DNA from: G963667975 sp963677395
GTDB taxonomy: Bacteria; Bacteroidota; Bacteroidia; Bacteroidales; G963667975
Assembly (NCBI GenBank): GCA_963677395.2
Contig: OY781965.2
Coordinates: 2,108,001-2,172,000 of the forward strand
DNA length: 64,000 nucleotides
Reading direction: 5' to 3'
The notes beneath the pieces are model-generated. The model was not told where the DNA came from, did not search any database, and saw only the letters and a list, made by a program, of their open reading frames with translations. This document shows positions 35,676 to 45,011 of this stretch, one piece after another. The translations under genes and the position numbers were made by a program. Position 1 is the first letter of the stretch, and every line of letters starts with the position of its first letter.

Positions 35676-37160
35676 CTATTTTGCTCTTTTCCAGTACTTA
35701 GGGGTTGCTACAAATTCCCATGGGCCTAATGTTGGGTTTAAGGGGCGTGCAGTTCCTTTTATATCAAATGGAACAAGAGTGCCAACAGTTGGATTCCCGG
35801 CTGCAATAGCTGGTGAACCTTGTAAAACTTCGTATTGCTGGGTGTAATAATCTTTGAACAATGGGTTTGCATTTAATAGGCAGTTTACAAATTGAGAGAT
35901 ATTACTGAGCTTTGTTTTTAGCAGACAATGGTCAAACTCGAATTGAAAGGCTGCATTGTTATTTTGATCGAGCATAATTTCTTCATCATTATTACCATAA
36001 ATAATGCAGTTTCCAAAGTAAGCATTGGTTAAAGGCCGTGGCTGGATATTATTATTTTTATCCTTGTAATAGTTGTTTAGAACCAACTGAGGATCTTTCC
36101 GAATGGCATATCTCCAATAGTTGGCAAATGTACAATGTCTGAATTCGTAATCGCCACCTAATGAAAGCACTACAGAGTATGTGCCGCAGTTTGCAACCAA
36201 GGTATTGGTTGAGCGTATTCTGGCTCCCTGAGCGTATAAACCAACTACACTCATGTTGTTTATCAGTGTATTATCGAGAGTAAGTGTAGGATTTGAATTT
36301 GCAACAGTGTCAACCTGGATTCCAATGTTTCCGTTTTTGATGACGGCATAGTTAATTTCATTGTCTTTGCTTCCGGCTGAAAGCCATATTTTATTCCATT
36401 GTCCGGGGAGCTCCTTGTAATAACTTTCCAGTCTCATTCCCTGTATTGTTACCGGATTTGTATAGGATCCGTTAATTTTCAGAGAACCTTTATCGTAAAC
36501 CCATAAGGTAGCATCCGGAGCCATATATACCCGGGTTCCCGGATTCATTTGCAATATACTGTCACTATCCACCACCGATAATCCGAAAATAACATGAGGT
36601 TTATCGTTGTTCCAAGAAGTTGCACAACCGGCAAACCCATAAGCAACAGAATCTGTAGCAGATATATGTAAATATTTTGTGGGTACGTGATAATATGCGT
36701 CTTGCCCCCAGGCTACCAGTTTTACATCCTGAATTTTATTGTTCACGTTAAACACAATGGAATCGAGTACAACCAAAGGGTTATTCTGATTATTAGGATT
36801 TACAGTTACTTTCACAAAGATAAAAAGGCTGTCGTGTGCTTCAATTTCAATATTTTTTGCTTCAAGCGACTGAATCCCGTCAACGTTAATCCGAAACATA
36901 GAACCAGCACCTCCGGCAACCCGGATGCTGGAGATATTTACCTTAGAATCACTGTTATTATAGACTTTCAGTTGCTTGGTTACGGAGCCTAAGGTCGTAA
37001 ATACCGTGTCGAATGCTACCGAATCCGTAGAAAAGGCAAGATTAAATCCCGGATCTGTTATAAAATCATCATCTTTATTACAGGATGGAAAAAACATTGC
37101 AGAAATAAGTGCAATTAGGATAAATGGAAAAATTGCTTTTCGGATAATCGAAACATTCAT
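35676..37160 (-). CDS. Lipoprotein with right-handed beta-helix-like repeats, function unknown
   Basis: From the ATG at 37160 the protein has 494 residues. A lipoprotein signal ends in the lipobox-like MFFPSC (about residues 22-27). An Ig-like segment follows (VTKQLKVYNNSDSKVNISSIRVAGG). Parallel-beta-helix-like rungs cover about 180-440, such as YAVIKNGNIGIQV, TLDNTLINNMSVVGLYAQGARI, and YFGNCIIYGNNDEEI. The C-terminal segment (GSPAIAAGNPTVG, DIKGTARPLNPTLGPWEF) is a motif often seen at the end of 'choice-of-anchor'-type beta-helix proteins. Outer-membrane anchoring is expected, and polysaccharide binding or lyase activity is possible but not supported by a visible active site. Confidence 0.8.
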   Translation of the reverse strand: MNVSIIRKAIFPFILIALISAMFFPSCNKDDDFITDPGFNLAFSTDSVAFDTVFTTLGSVTKQLKVYNNSDSKVNISSIRVAGGAGSMFRINVDGIQSLEAKNIEIEAHDSLFIFVKVTVNPNNQNNPLVVLDSIVFNVNNKIQDVKLVAWGQDAYYHVPTKYLHISATDSVAYGFAGCATSWNNDKPHVIFGLSVVDSDSILQMNPGTRVYMAPDATLWVYDKGSLKINGSYTNPVTIQGMRLESYYKELPGQWNKIWLSAGSKDNEINYAVIKNGNIGIQVDTVANSNPTLTLDNTLINNMSVVGLYAQGARIRSTNTLVANCGTYSVVLSLGGDYEFRHCTFANYWRYAIRKDPQLVLNNYYKDKNNNIQPRPLTNAYFGNCIIYGNNDEEIMLDQNNNAAFQFEFDHCLLKTKLSNISQFVNCLLNANPLFKDYYTQQYEVLQGSPAIAAGNPTVGTLVPFDIKGTARPLNPTLGPWEFVATPKYWKRAK

Positions 37161-37180
37161 AAACACAAAATTCTAAGATG

Positions 37181-37215
37181 CAAAGGTAAAGCTTTCAGTT
37201 TAATCCATACACAAA
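37181..37215 (-). promoter_or_regulatory. Promoter of the beta-helix lipoprotein gene
   Basis: On the minus strand TTTG (37215-37212) and TACCTTTG (37188-37181) are separated by 23 nt, slightly long for the class. The -7 box lies 21 nt upstream of the ATG. Confidence 0.5.
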
Positions 37216-37365
37216 CGTTGATTTTTCTGATTTATTTGAACATATCGGGTGTTATACTATTTTGTGAAAAAAAACTTCATTTCCCCGGATATGGTGTAGG
37301 CGTTCTTGAGGTTGTTCAAAAAGTCGCAACCGTAATGTATTTTTCCGACTTTCGGGAGAAATACT

Positions 37366-37373
37366 TACTTTTG
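37366..37373 (+). promoter_or_regulatory. purQ -7 box TACTTTTG
   Basis: An exact TAnnTTTG match 26 nt before the purQ start codon; no convincing -33 TTG was found. Confidence 0.5.
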
Positions 37374-37399
37374 CACCCATATCACTAAAAACCGGAAAC

Positions 37400-38089
37400 A
37401 TGAAATTTGGAGTAGTTATTTTTCCAGGATCCAATTGCGATCACGATATGATTTATGCATTGAAAAATATTCTGAATCAGGATGTTGTTCAATTATGGCA
37501 CAAAGACAGCGACTTACAAAACTGCGATTTTATAATGTTGCCGGGTGGTTTTTCTTTTGGCGACTATCTTCGTTCCGGTGCAATTGCCCGTTTTTCACCA
37601 ATCATGGAAAAGGTGATTGATTTTGCCAATAATGGTGGCTACTTAATGGGAGTATGCAATGGCTTTCAGATTCTGTGTGAAGCTCACTTGCTGCCTGGCG
37701 CTCTTTTGCATAATGATAATCAGAAATTTATCTGTAAAAATACATTTATCAAACCGGAAACTGTAAACTCAATCGTTACTTCTGAAATTAAGAAAAAGGT
37801 GTTGAAGATTCCGATTGCTCATGGTGAAGGTCGTTACTTTGCAGATGAAACAACTTTGAAATCGTTGAATGATCATGATCAGATTTTATTTCGCTATTGC
37901 AATGAAAAGGGTGAAATTACTCCGGAAGCCAATCCGAATGGTTCGCTCGAAAATATTGCAGGAATCTGCAACGAAAAACGAAATGTATTTGGTATGATGC
38001 CTCACCCGGAACGTGCAGCAGATAAAGAGCTGCTCAATACAGATGGCAAATTACTTTTCGATTCTATCCTCAAGAATATCATAGGTTAA
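37400..38089 (+). CDS. purQ: Phosphoribosylformylglycinamidine synthase, glutaminase subunit
   Basis: The 229-residue class I amidotransferase has the nucleophile Cys in MGVCNGFQIL and the His/Glu pair in MPHPERA near the C-terminus. The N-terminal KFGVVIFPGSNCDHDM and LPGGFSFGDYLRSG are PurQ hallmarks. It supplies ammonia from glutamine for FGAR amidation in purine synthesis. Separate PurQ usually goes with small PurL and PurS; neither is in this window. It is followed by rnhB 5 nt later, so the two are probably cotranscribed. Confidence 0.94.
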   Translation: MKFGVVIFPGSNCDHDMIYALKNILNQDVVQLWHKDSDLQNCDFIMLPGGFSFGDYLRSGAIARFSPIMEKVIDFANNGGYLMGVCNGFQILCEAHLLPGALLHNDNQKFICKNTFIKPETVNSIVTSEIKKKVLKIPIAHGEGRYFADETTLKSLNDHDQILFRYCNEKGEITPEANPNGSLENIAGICNEKRNVFGMMPHPERAADKELLNTDGKLLFDSILKNIIG

Positions 38090-38094
38090 TATAT

Positions 38095-38691
38095 ATGCTT
38101 CTTTCGGGCTTCACTCCTGATAAAACAGAAGCCGGTTGCGATGAAGCCGGTCGAGGTTGTCTGGCTGGCCCTGTATATGCTGCGTCCGTAGTTTTTCCGA
38201 AAGATTATACCAACGAACGCCTCAACGACTCCAAAAAGCTGAATGAGAAACAGCGAATGTTGCTTCGCGATGAAATTATGCATGATGCAATTGCATGGGC
38301 AATTGCAAGTTGTACTGCCCAGGAAATTGACGAAATTAATATTTTACAGGCTTCATTTTTAGCCATGCACCGTGCCATCAATCAGCTTAAGCTCAAACCG
38401 GAGTTTCTGTTGATTGATGGTAACCGATTTAAAGCCTATCCGGATATTTCCCATACCTGTATTGTAAAAGGTGACGGAAAATACCTTTCAATAGCAGCAG
38501 CGTCTATTTTAGCCAAAACAGAACGGGATTTATTTATGGAGAAAATCCATGAAGAATACCCAGTGTATAACTGGCTTAAAAACAAAGGTTATCCAACTAC
38601 TGATCACCAAAAAGCGTTGTTGGCTTATGGACAATCTCCCTATCATCGCAAAAGTTTTCAGTTAAAGAATCAGTTGAGACTAGACTTCTAG
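38095..38691 (+). CDS. rnhB: Ribonuclease HII
   Basis: This 198-residue enzyme cleaves RNA in RNA-DNA hybrids and at single ribonucleotides. Active-site motifs are intact: CDEAGRGCLAGPV (Asp-Glu pair), LNDSKKLNEKQR, LLIDGNRF (third acidic residue) and KGDGKYLSIAAASILAKTERD. It begins 5 nt after purQ. Confidence 0.96.
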   Translation: MLLSGFTPDKTEAGCDEAGRGCLAGPVYAASVVFPKDYTNERLNDSKKLNEKQRMLLRDEIMHDAIAWAIASCTAQEIDEINILQASFLAMHRAINQLKLKPEFLLIDGNRFKAYPDISHTCIVKGDGKYLSIAAASILAKTERDLFMEKIHEEYPVYNWLKNKGYPTTDHQKALLAYGQSPYHRKSFQLKNQLRLDF

Positions 38692-38853
38692 GTGTTATCG
38701 AGGTGCCGATTTCTTAAATTTGAATCAATGGCAGGTTTTGTTAATCGGAAATATTTATATATTCGTGAAGCGATTATGCTTCTCATGATTTGAGTTTTGA
38801 TTATGAGATAAGTTGTTGCAAATCTATTATTTAACGACATAAACTATTTTGAT

Positions 38854-39444
38854 ATGACTTCTGCGTTTTTTGAATCAAACAGCTATTTTATTGACGAGAA
38901 AGTAAATTTTTTAAAATTTGCAAATGAGTACAAAGTTTATAATGAGTCAGCTCAGCAGATTGGCGTAATAAAGCAAAAATTAAGTACCGGACAAAAAGTC
39001 CTTCATTTGATTTTGAATAAAGCAATGCTGCCTTTCCATCTCGATTTTGTAAACAATAATAACGAGGTAGAAGCTTCTATTTCCCGTGGCTGGACCTTCT
39101 TTATGTCACGAATTGAAGTGCTTGATTTTGATGGAAAAGTAATTGCAACGATAAAACAAAGATTTAAATTTCTGAAACCTACATTTGAAATTTTTGACCT
39201 GAATATGCGTCAGATAGCTGAAATAAAAGGCGATTGGAAGGCTTGGAATTTTACGATCTTAAATCAGGATAAAACAGAAATTGGGGCGATCAGCAAAAAA
39301 TGGGCTGGAGTTGCAAAAGAACTTTTTACGACTGCAGATAAGTATAATGTTGTACTTCAGGATAAAACGCTTGATAAAAATTCGAAAAAATCAATTCTTG
39401 CGTGTGCAATTTCCGTAGATATGATCCTGAAAGAAAGTAAATAA
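38854..39444 (+). CDS. LURP-one-related / scramblase-like (Tubby C-terminal-like) protein
   Basis: The 196-residue protein consists of repeated beta-hairpins of the form Y-x-V-Y/F-D/N-x2-x-Q/K-I-G-x-I. Examples are EYKVYNESAQQIGVIKQKL, RIEVLDFDGKVIATIKQRF, and TFEIFDLNMRQIAEIKGDW. This is the pattern of the LURP-one/phospholipid-scramblase-like barrel with a central hydrophobic helix (about 165-190). Bacterial members are of unknown function. There is no signal peptide. It stands alone with a bidirectional terminator behind it. Confidence 0.75.
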   Translation: MTSAFFESNSYFIDEKVNFLKFANEYKVYNESAQQIGVIKQKLSTGQKVLHLILNKAMLPFHLDFVNNNNEVEASISRGWTFFMSRIEVLDFDGKVIATIKQRFKFLKPTFEIFDLNMRQIAEIKGDWKAWNFTILNQDKTEIGAISKKWAGVAKELFTTADKYNVVLQDKTLDKNSKKSILACAISVDMILKESK

Positions 39445-39492
39445 TTCGTAAAATCGGTTAATGCTATTTATGGATTGCCACTATTCAACCCT

Positions 39493-39532
39493 AAAAAAAA
39501 GGTTGGTTGAAAATTTTCAACCAACCTTTTTT
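39493..39532. terminator. Strong bidirectional terminator
   Basis: A nearly loop-free palindrome (GGTTGGTTGAAAA with its complement, 39501-39526) is flanked by A and T runs. It separates the convergent LURP-like and M3 peptidase genes. Confidence 0.85.
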
Positions 39533-39550
39533 ATACTATTCAGTAAATTC

Positions 39551-41665
39551 TTATTTCAATCCTCTACGATTTAATAATGGATCAATAGAAGGTTCCTGTC
39601 CGCGGAATTTCTTGTATTGTACCATTCCATCATCATCCCCTGATTCTTTCAGGCAGAATTTACGGAATTTAGCTGCTAAATCTTTGTTATAGATATCGCC
39701 GGATGATTTAAATGCGTTGAATGCATCTGCATCTAAAACAGCAGCCCATAAATATACGTAATAACCTGCGGCGTATCCACCATCCCAGATGTGCGAGAAA
39801 TAAGTAGAACGATAGCGAGGCAGGAATTCAGGAATCAGACCAATTTTATCCATTGCCTGTTTTTCGAACTCTTCAATGTTGATGTCTTTGGCAACATCCA
39901 TATTATGATATGCTAAGTCGAGAAGAGATGCAGCAAGGTATTCACCAGTTTCAAATCCCTGATTGAATTGACCGCTCTTTTGAATTTTTTCGATCAAAGC
40001 ATCCGGAATAATAGCACCTGTTTTATAGTGTTTTGCGTAGAATTTTAAAACTTCTGGTTCTCCAGCCCAGTTTTCCATAACCTGTGAAGGAAGTTCCACA
40101 TAGTCGCGGGGAACGTTTCCTGCAGTACGGCTGTATTTGCCTTCGGTGAATAAACCATGTAAGCCATGACCAAACTCGTGGAAAAGGGTAGTGGTTTCGT
40201 CCCAGGTAAGGAGTGAAGGAGTATCACCATTTGGTTTGGTGAAATTGCAAACGATAGAAACAATAGGATCTACTTTCTTGCCATTTTCCCAACCTGCGCT
40301 CTGGAAGTCGGTACACCATGCTCCACCGCGTTTCGATTCACGTGGATAATAGTCAAAATAGATGATACCCAGATGTTTTCCGTCAGCTTCCTTTACTTCA
40401 AAAACTTCTACATCTTTATGATAAACAGGAAGATTGTCTTTCTTTTCGAAGGTAATTCCATACAGTTTGTTTGCAACATAGAACATTCCGTCGCGAACGT
40501 TTGAAAGAGAGAAGTACGGTTTCATCTCGTTTTCATCGAGATCGTATTTTGCTTTGCGAACTTTTTCGGCATAATACCACCAATCCCAGGGAGCCAGTTT
40601 GAATTTGCCACCTTCCTGATCGATAATTTTTTGCATCTCTTTTACTTCTTCTTTCGCTTTTGGAAGAGCGGCTTTCCAGAGCTTTTGCAGAAATTGATCC
40701 ACAGCTTCCGGAGTTTTAGCCATGTTTTCGTCAATTACGTACGAAGCATAATTTTTAAAGCCTAGAAGCTGAGCTTTCTGAACACGCAGTTTGGCAATTT
40801 TGGCAATTACCTGTTTGTTGTCGAACTTATTATTATTGTTACCACGCATAAAGTAAGCGCGGTAGATTTTTTCGCGTAAACCGCGGTTTTGAGCATACTG
40901 GAGGAATGGGATTAAGCTGGGTTTATCTAATGTGAAAATCCATTTTCCATCCATTTTCAGCTCTTTAGCAGTAGTAGCGGCAGCTGCAATTGCGCCTTCA
41001 GGCAGGCCTGCCAGATCTTCTTTTTTGTCGATTACCAACTGGAAGTTTTTATTGGTTTCAGCCAGCAGATTTTCAGAAAACTGTAAGCCAAGCGTAGAAA
41101 GTTCCGAGTTAATTTTTTTTAGTTCTTCTTGTTTGTCTTTAGGTAAATTAGCTCCCTGACGTTCAAAATCGCGGTAATATTTTTCAACCACACGAATTTG
41201 CTGAGCATCCAGATTCATTTCATTACGTTTGTCGTAAATCGTTTTGATGCGTTTGAACAGCTTTTCGTTCATGGCAATTTCATCGCTGTGTTGCGATAAC
41301 ATCGGATTTATTTCACGTGCAATAGCCTGCATGCGTTCGTTGGTAGTCGATTCGGTAAGGTTAAAGAATACCTTGCTTACGCGGGTAAGCATTTTGCCGC
41401 ACTTGTCGAATGCAAGGATCGTGTTGTCGAAGGTAGGTTCTGCAGGATTGTTGGTGATAGAATCAATTTCAGCCTTGTGTTGTTTCATGCCTTCGATAAA
41501 CGCTGGCATATAGTGAGAAGTATCAATTTTATCGAACGGAGGTACCTGGAATTCGGTGGTATATTCCGTAAAGAAAGGATTGTCGCCTGTATTTTGTTTG
41601 TTGTTCTTACAAGCGGCAAACAGGCCGATCACTCCGGCCATCATCAAAACCATGTGTTTCTTCAT
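39551..41665 (-). CDS. M3-family peptidyl-dipeptidase, predicted lipoprotein (Dcp-like)
   Basis: Starting at the ATG at 41665 the protein has 704 residues. A short lipoprotein signal (MVLMMAGVIGLFAAC) suggests export and membrane anchoring. The M3 metallopeptidase catalytic region carries the zinc motif HEFGHGLHGLF with a downstream Glu in DYVELPSQVMENWAGEPEVL. The long helical N-terminal region and the PRYRSTYFSHIWDGGYAAGYYVYLWA block near the C-terminus match Dcp/OpdA-type enzymes, which remove dipeptides or trim oligopeptides. It has no operon partner. Confidence 0.93.
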   Translation of the reverse strand: MKKHMVLMMAGVIGLFAACKNNKQNTGDNPFFTEYTTEFQVPPFDKIDTSHYMPAFIEGMKQHKAEIDSITNNPAEPTFDNTILAFDKCGKMLTRVSKVFFNLTESTTNERMQAIAREINPMLSQHSDEIAMNEKLFKRIKTIYDKRNEMNLDAQQIRVVEKYYRDFERQGANLPKDKQEELKKINSELSTLGLQFSENLLAETNKNFQLVIDKKEDLAGLPEGAIAAAATTAKELKMDGKWIFTLDKPSLIPFLQYAQNRGLREKIYRAYFMRGNNNNKFDNKQVIAKIAKLRVQKAQLLGFKNYASYVIDENMAKTPEAVDQFLQKLWKAALPKAKEEVKEMQKIIDQEGGKFKLAPWDWWYYAEKVRKAKYDLDENEMKPYFSLSNVRDGMFYVANKLYGITFEKKDNLPVYHKDVEVFEVKEADGKHLGIIYFDYYPRESKRGGAWCTDFQSAGWENGKKVDPIVSIVCNFTKPNGDTPSLLTWDETTTLFHEFGHGLHGLFTEGKYSRTAGNVPRDYVELPSQVMENWAGEPEVLKFYAKHYKTGAIIPDALIEKIQKSGQFNQGFETGEYLAASLLDLAYHNMDVAKDINIEEFEKQAMDKIGLIPEFLPRYRSTYFSHIWDGGYAAGYYVYLWAAVLDADAFNAFKSSGDIYNKDLAAKFRKFCLKESGDDDGMVQYKKFRGQEPSIDPLLNRRGLK

Positions 41666-42163
41666 GTACAATTGAATGTTTGTGTTGCTAAATGAATGTA
41701 TGAATGAATATTTCTAACCCGCAAATATAAACTTTCTTCCGTAACATAAAGAGAATAAATCAGCGAATACACGGGCAAAAACCGGGAATTTATCTGTTGG
41801 CTGGTTTTAAAGGTGAAAAGATGAAAGAAACCCCAAAAGTGGTCGAATACCCTGATGAATTTGATCTGCTCCGATAACGATGTTTCAAAGTACATCTTTC
41901 GGTTAAGGTTTAAACGTAGTTATTTACGGATTAAACTATTTGTTATTAAAGATATTATTCTACTTTTGACGAATATTGTATAGTATTTGCTCTTTTGTTA
42001 AATTTGCATACTTGTAGTTCATCTTTTTGTAATTTTTTCAACTTTAAATTACTTCAATTTGAACTACTTGTTCTTCCTTTAAAAGTTTAAATCACTTTTA
42101 AATATAAATAATTTAAACTTACTTTGGAATAGAATATATTCAAACGTAATATGTGATAAATTA
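41666..42163. other. About 500-bp AT-rich intergenic region
   Basis: It contains a well spaced promoter (41976-42006) for the downstream membrane-protein gene, but no recognised RNA gene or reading frame. It includes a 5' leader of about 150 nt before the next start codon. Confidence 0.6.
41976..42006 (+). promoter_or_regulatory. Promoter -33 TTG / -7 TAAATTTG
   Basis: TTG at 41976-41978 and TAAATTTG at 41999-42006 are separated by 20 nt, an exact Bacteroidota consensus layout. It would give a leader of about 150 nt to the gene at 42167. Confidence 0.7.
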
Positions 42164-42166
42164 GTG

Positions 42167-42676
42167 ATGAGATTATTATCATTTGATATTGAGAACAGAA
42201 TGAAAATTCTTGGCTGGTACCAGATTGCTGGTGGAGTTTTTGGATATTATACATTAATTATCGGGTTGTTTTATGAAGGTATAATGACTGGAGCTGTTTG
42301 TGTGCTTTATATTTTAGCGTTTGTGCTTTTTTCATTTTCAGTTTATTGCGGAAATCTGTTACGAAAAGCAAATATTAAAGGGCTTACTTTATCTTTTTGG
42401 AATCAAAGTTTACAGGTTTTGCAAATTGGCGTTTGGGCATTAGGTTTTACTTATGCCGCCGGGATAAGGATTGCTTGTGGTTTTGATTGGGATGAGACCT
42501 TCTTATTTGATGCAAGTATTTCACTTTCGGAGGTTAATCTTCGCTATACACCAAGTGAAACGTCTCATCTGTTGATTTGGGTAAATTTTGTGCCTTTCCT
42601 TATTATGTATTGGATTGGAAAAATTGAAAATGATATTGAGGATAGAAGACAATTGATGGAGTCAGTTACAGAATAA
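42167..42676 (+). CDS. Small integral membrane protein, unknown function
   Basis: The 169-residue protein has about four membrane segments (near 14-30, 35-55, 78-97 and 133-150). The loops are short and the C-terminus charged (KIENDIEDRRQLMES). It lacks a recognised family motif. The ATG at 42167 is preferred over a GTG three nucleotides earlier. An ECF sigma factor follows 130 nt downstream on the same strand, but with its own leader, so linkage is uncertain. Confidence 0.65.
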   Translation: MRLLSFDIENRMKILGWYQIAGGVFGYYTLIIGLFYEGIMTGAVCVLYILAFVLFSFSVYCGNLLRKANIKGLTLSFWNQSLQVLQIGVWALGFTYAAGIRIACGFDWDETFLFDASISLSEVNLRYTPSETSHLLIWVNFVPFLIMYWIGKIENDIEDRRQLMESVTE

Positions 42677-42806
42677 AATAAAGTACAAATGTGAAACTGA
42701 TTATAAAATCAAAGTACAAATCTATACAATTTAGCCCCAACTCCCGTACGTAAATAAACCATCTTTTTGCATATAAAAAAGAGAACACGGACATTGAATA
42801 CCAACT

Positions 42807-43502
42807 ATGGAAACAGATTTAAAAAAACTTGTCGATCAATATGGTGTAATGATTTCGGCTATTTCTCACCGAATGATACGAAACAAAGACATAGCAAAAG
42901 AAGCTGCTCAGGAAGCCTGGTACGAGGTATTTAAAAGTTTACATTCTTTCAAAGAAAACTCGGAGCTATCTACATGGATTTATACCATAGCGAAACGTAC
43001 CATCCTAAGATATTCAAAGGATGAGAAAGTGTGGACGCTGACAGAACTGAAGGACTTCAGAGCCTTACCGGATATTGAATATTCTGGTGATGAAGAAAAT
43101 AAAAAAGAATGGATTAAAGAGCAATGTGATTGCTGTTTGACTGCTCTGAGTCATTGCCTGAATAATGATGCCCGTTTGATTTTTATTTTCAGGGAAACGA
43201 TAGGGTTGTCCTATAAGCAGATAAGTGAAATTATGGAAATGAAAGAAGAAAATATCCGGCAAATATCGTCCCGTTCATTGCGCAAAATCAGCAGTTTTAT
43301 GAATGATACCTGCCCGTTATACAATCCGGAGGGTACTTGTAAATGCAGGATCTGTAAACAGGTTTTGTCCATCGATTTAGATAAAGAATATTCATCTGTA
43401 AGGAAAATGGTGCGTCTTGTTACCTTATTTCAGAAATTTGAAAAGGAGCTGCCAAGAAAAAACTATTGGGAGAAATTTTTGAATCAACTTGTCACAAACT
43501 AG
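42807..43502 (+). CDS. ECF-like sigma factor with Cys-rich C-terminal extension
   Basis: Region 2 (about 10-72: ISHRMIRNKDIAKEAAQEAWYEVFKSL) and region 4 (about 112-165: ETIGLSYKQISEIMEMKEENIRQ) are clear. Unlike the 180-residue sigma factor earlier in the window, this 231-residue one has a C-terminal tail with Cys169, Cys178, Cys180 and Cys183 (CPLYNPEGTCKCRIC), a likely Zn or redox site. There is also a CDCC cluster at 107-110. No anti-sigma gene follows; instead a DinB-like gene starts 46 nt later, possibly its target or partner. Confidence 0.88.
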   Translation: METDLKKLVDQYGVMISAISHRMIRNKDIAKEAAQEAWYEVFKSLHSFKENSELSTWIYTIAKRTILRYSKDEKVWTLTELKDFRALPDIEYSGDEENKKEWIKEQCDCCLTALSHCLNNDARLIFIFRETIGLSYKQISEIMEMKEENIRQISSRSLRKISSFMNDTCPLYNPEGTCKCRICKQVLSIDLDKEYSSVRKMVRLVTLFQKFEKELPRKNYWEKFLNQLVTN

Positions 43503-43548
43503 ATGCTTTTACTCACTAATTACTGTGTATAACTTAAAACAGCTAATT

Positions 43549-44073
43549 ATGCGTAAAATTGAATTTTTAAGAGATCAGATTCTTGAATCACGAAATTTTG
43601 TAAACCGGCTTATCTCTGAAATCCCGGAAGATTTGTGGTATGCCATACCCGTAAACACGGATTCGAATTTTGCATGGCAAATCGGGCATGTGATGATGTC
43701 GCAAAACTTTCATGCCATCACGGTGATAACGGGCAGAAATGAAAAAATAAATAGATTACTTCCTGTTACACAATATAATAAGATTTTCAATGGAATGGGT
43801 TCATTACACAGGTCGGTTGCAAAAGATCTAATAACTACTGCAACATTAAAAGAACAGTTTGACGCGGTTCACGAAATTTGTATCGAGAATCTGACCAGAC
43901 TGGACGACGATATTTTAGGCGATAAATTAGAGTCAATTCCGTTTAAACATCCGGTAGCGAATACAAAGTATGAGGCTCTGTCCTGGTGCTTCAAGCATGA
44001 GATGTGGCATAGTGCTGAAATGGAAGCCATAAAAAGAGAATTTGGGTATCCGATAAAATGGATACAGAAGTAA
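43549..44073 (+). CDS. DinB-family (four-helix, metal-binding) protein
   Basis: From the ATG at 43549 the 174-residue protein has the DinB/YfiT bundle pattern. Metal-binding-type histidines appear in FAWQIGHVMMSQNFHA and CFKHEMWHSAEMEAIKREF. Bacterial DinB-like proteins are thiol-dependent or metal-dependent enzymes or stress proteins of mostly unknown substrate. It follows a Cys-rich sigma factor by 46 nt with no terminator between, suggesting joint expression. The reverse case, a target of that sigma factor, also fits. Confidence 0.8.
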   Translation: MRKIEFLRDQILESRNFVNRLISEIPEDLWYAIPVNTDSNFAWQIGHVMMSQNFHAITVITGRNEKINRLLPVTQYNKIFNGMGSLHRSVAKDLITTATLKEQFDAVHEICIENLTRLDDDILGDKLESIPFKHPVANTKYEALSWCFKHEMWHSAEMEAIKREFGYPIKWIQK

Positions 44074-44100
44074 TATGTAAATATTAAGGATTCAATGTCG

Positions 44101-44155
44101 TTAAGTTAAGTGTTGATTATGAAGCGTATTTATGTTTATTCTATCCTTAACTTAA
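44101..44155. repeat. 10-bp inverted repeat TTAAGTTAAG ... CTTAACTTAA
   Basis: The arms at 44101-44110 and 44146-44155 are perfectly complementary, 35 nt apart, downstream of the DinB gene. The interior (from 44111) resembles a stretch at 45209-45260 upstream of the S8 protease gene. Function unknown. Confidence 0.5.
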
Positions 44156-44205
44156 TGAGATTGAATTTGATAAATATACAAAACAAAGATTTACGCTGTT
44201 GAATG

Positions 44206-44236
44206 TTGAAACCATTGTTAAATCACCTTATATTTG
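44206..44236 (+). promoter_or_regulatory. Promoter -33 TTG / -7 TATATTTG
   Basis: TTG at 44206-44208 and TATATTTG at 44229-44236 with a 20-nt spacer. A second TAACTTTG box at 44267-44274 lies closer to the AlkD-like start but lacks a spaced -33. Confidence 0.6.
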
Positions 44237-44297
44237 ACCAAAATAATGCTGAGCGGAAGCTGGCAGTAACTTTGATAATATAAAACCATTTATTTTA

Positions 44298-45011
44298 ATG
44301 AATTTGCATTCTACGCTTGATGAAATTCGTCTGGTATTAAAAGATAATATTGATGAAAAAGTATTGAATTCAGGGAAAAAGTATTTCAAAGAAGAGGTTA
44401 AGGTTTATGGCGTAGGAGTAGCAACGGTTACTAAAATTGGAAAACTCTTTTTTGAATCCATCAAAAATTCGCCAAAGCAGGATATTTATGATTTGTGTGA
44501 AGAATTGTGGAAATCAGGGTATAGCGAAGAAGCATATATTGCGTGCAACTTTTCCTATTATCTTTTTTTACAGTATGAGCCTGCTGATTTTATGATTTTT
44601 GAACATTGGGTAAATGATTATGTCACCAATTGGGCAACATGCGATACCTTGTGTAATCATACTGTGGGAAGATTTGTCGAAATATATCCCAATTTTATTA
44701 CAGAGTTGAAAAAGTGGGCAAAATCCACAAACAGATGGATGAAACGAGCCTCGGCTGTGACGTTGATAATTCCGGCAAGAAAAGGATTGTTTTTGAACGA
44801 CATATTTGAGATAGCAGATATTTTACTTGTTGATCCTGATGATTTGGTTCAGAAGGGATATGGCTGGATGTTAAAAGCCACCAGTGAGGCGTACAGGGAA
44901 ACTGTTTATGATTATGTAATCTCGAAAAGAGCAATTATGCCCCGTACAGCTTTACGCTATGCAATTGAAAAAATGCCTGCAGATATGAGAGCGGAAGCGA
45001 TGAGAAAATAA
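44298..45011 (+). CDS. AlkD-like DNA alkylation-repair protein
   Basis: The 237-residue all-helical protein has the HEAT-like repeat layout of the AlkC/AlkD family: IYDLCEELWKSGYSEEAYIACNFSYYL, then FEHWVNDYVTNWATCDTLCNHTVGRFV and KSTNRWMKRASAVTLIIPARKG. AlkD-type DNA glycosylases remove positively charged alkylated bases (such as 3- and 7-methylpurines) without base flipping. The Trp/Asp pair in NWATCD fits the family active site. It stands alone with its own promoter. Confidence 0.85.
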   Translation: MNLHSTLDEIRLVLKDNIDEKVLNSGKKYFKEEVKVYGVGVATVTKIGKLFFESIKNSPKQDIYDLCEELWKSGYSEEAYIACNFSYYLFLQYEPADFMIFEHWVNDYVTNWATCDTLCNHTVGRFVEIYPNFITELKKWAKSTNRWMKRASAVTLIIPARKGLFLNDIFEIADILLVDPDDLVQKGYGWMLKATSEAYRETVYDYVISKRAIMPRTALRYAIEKMPADMRAEAMRK

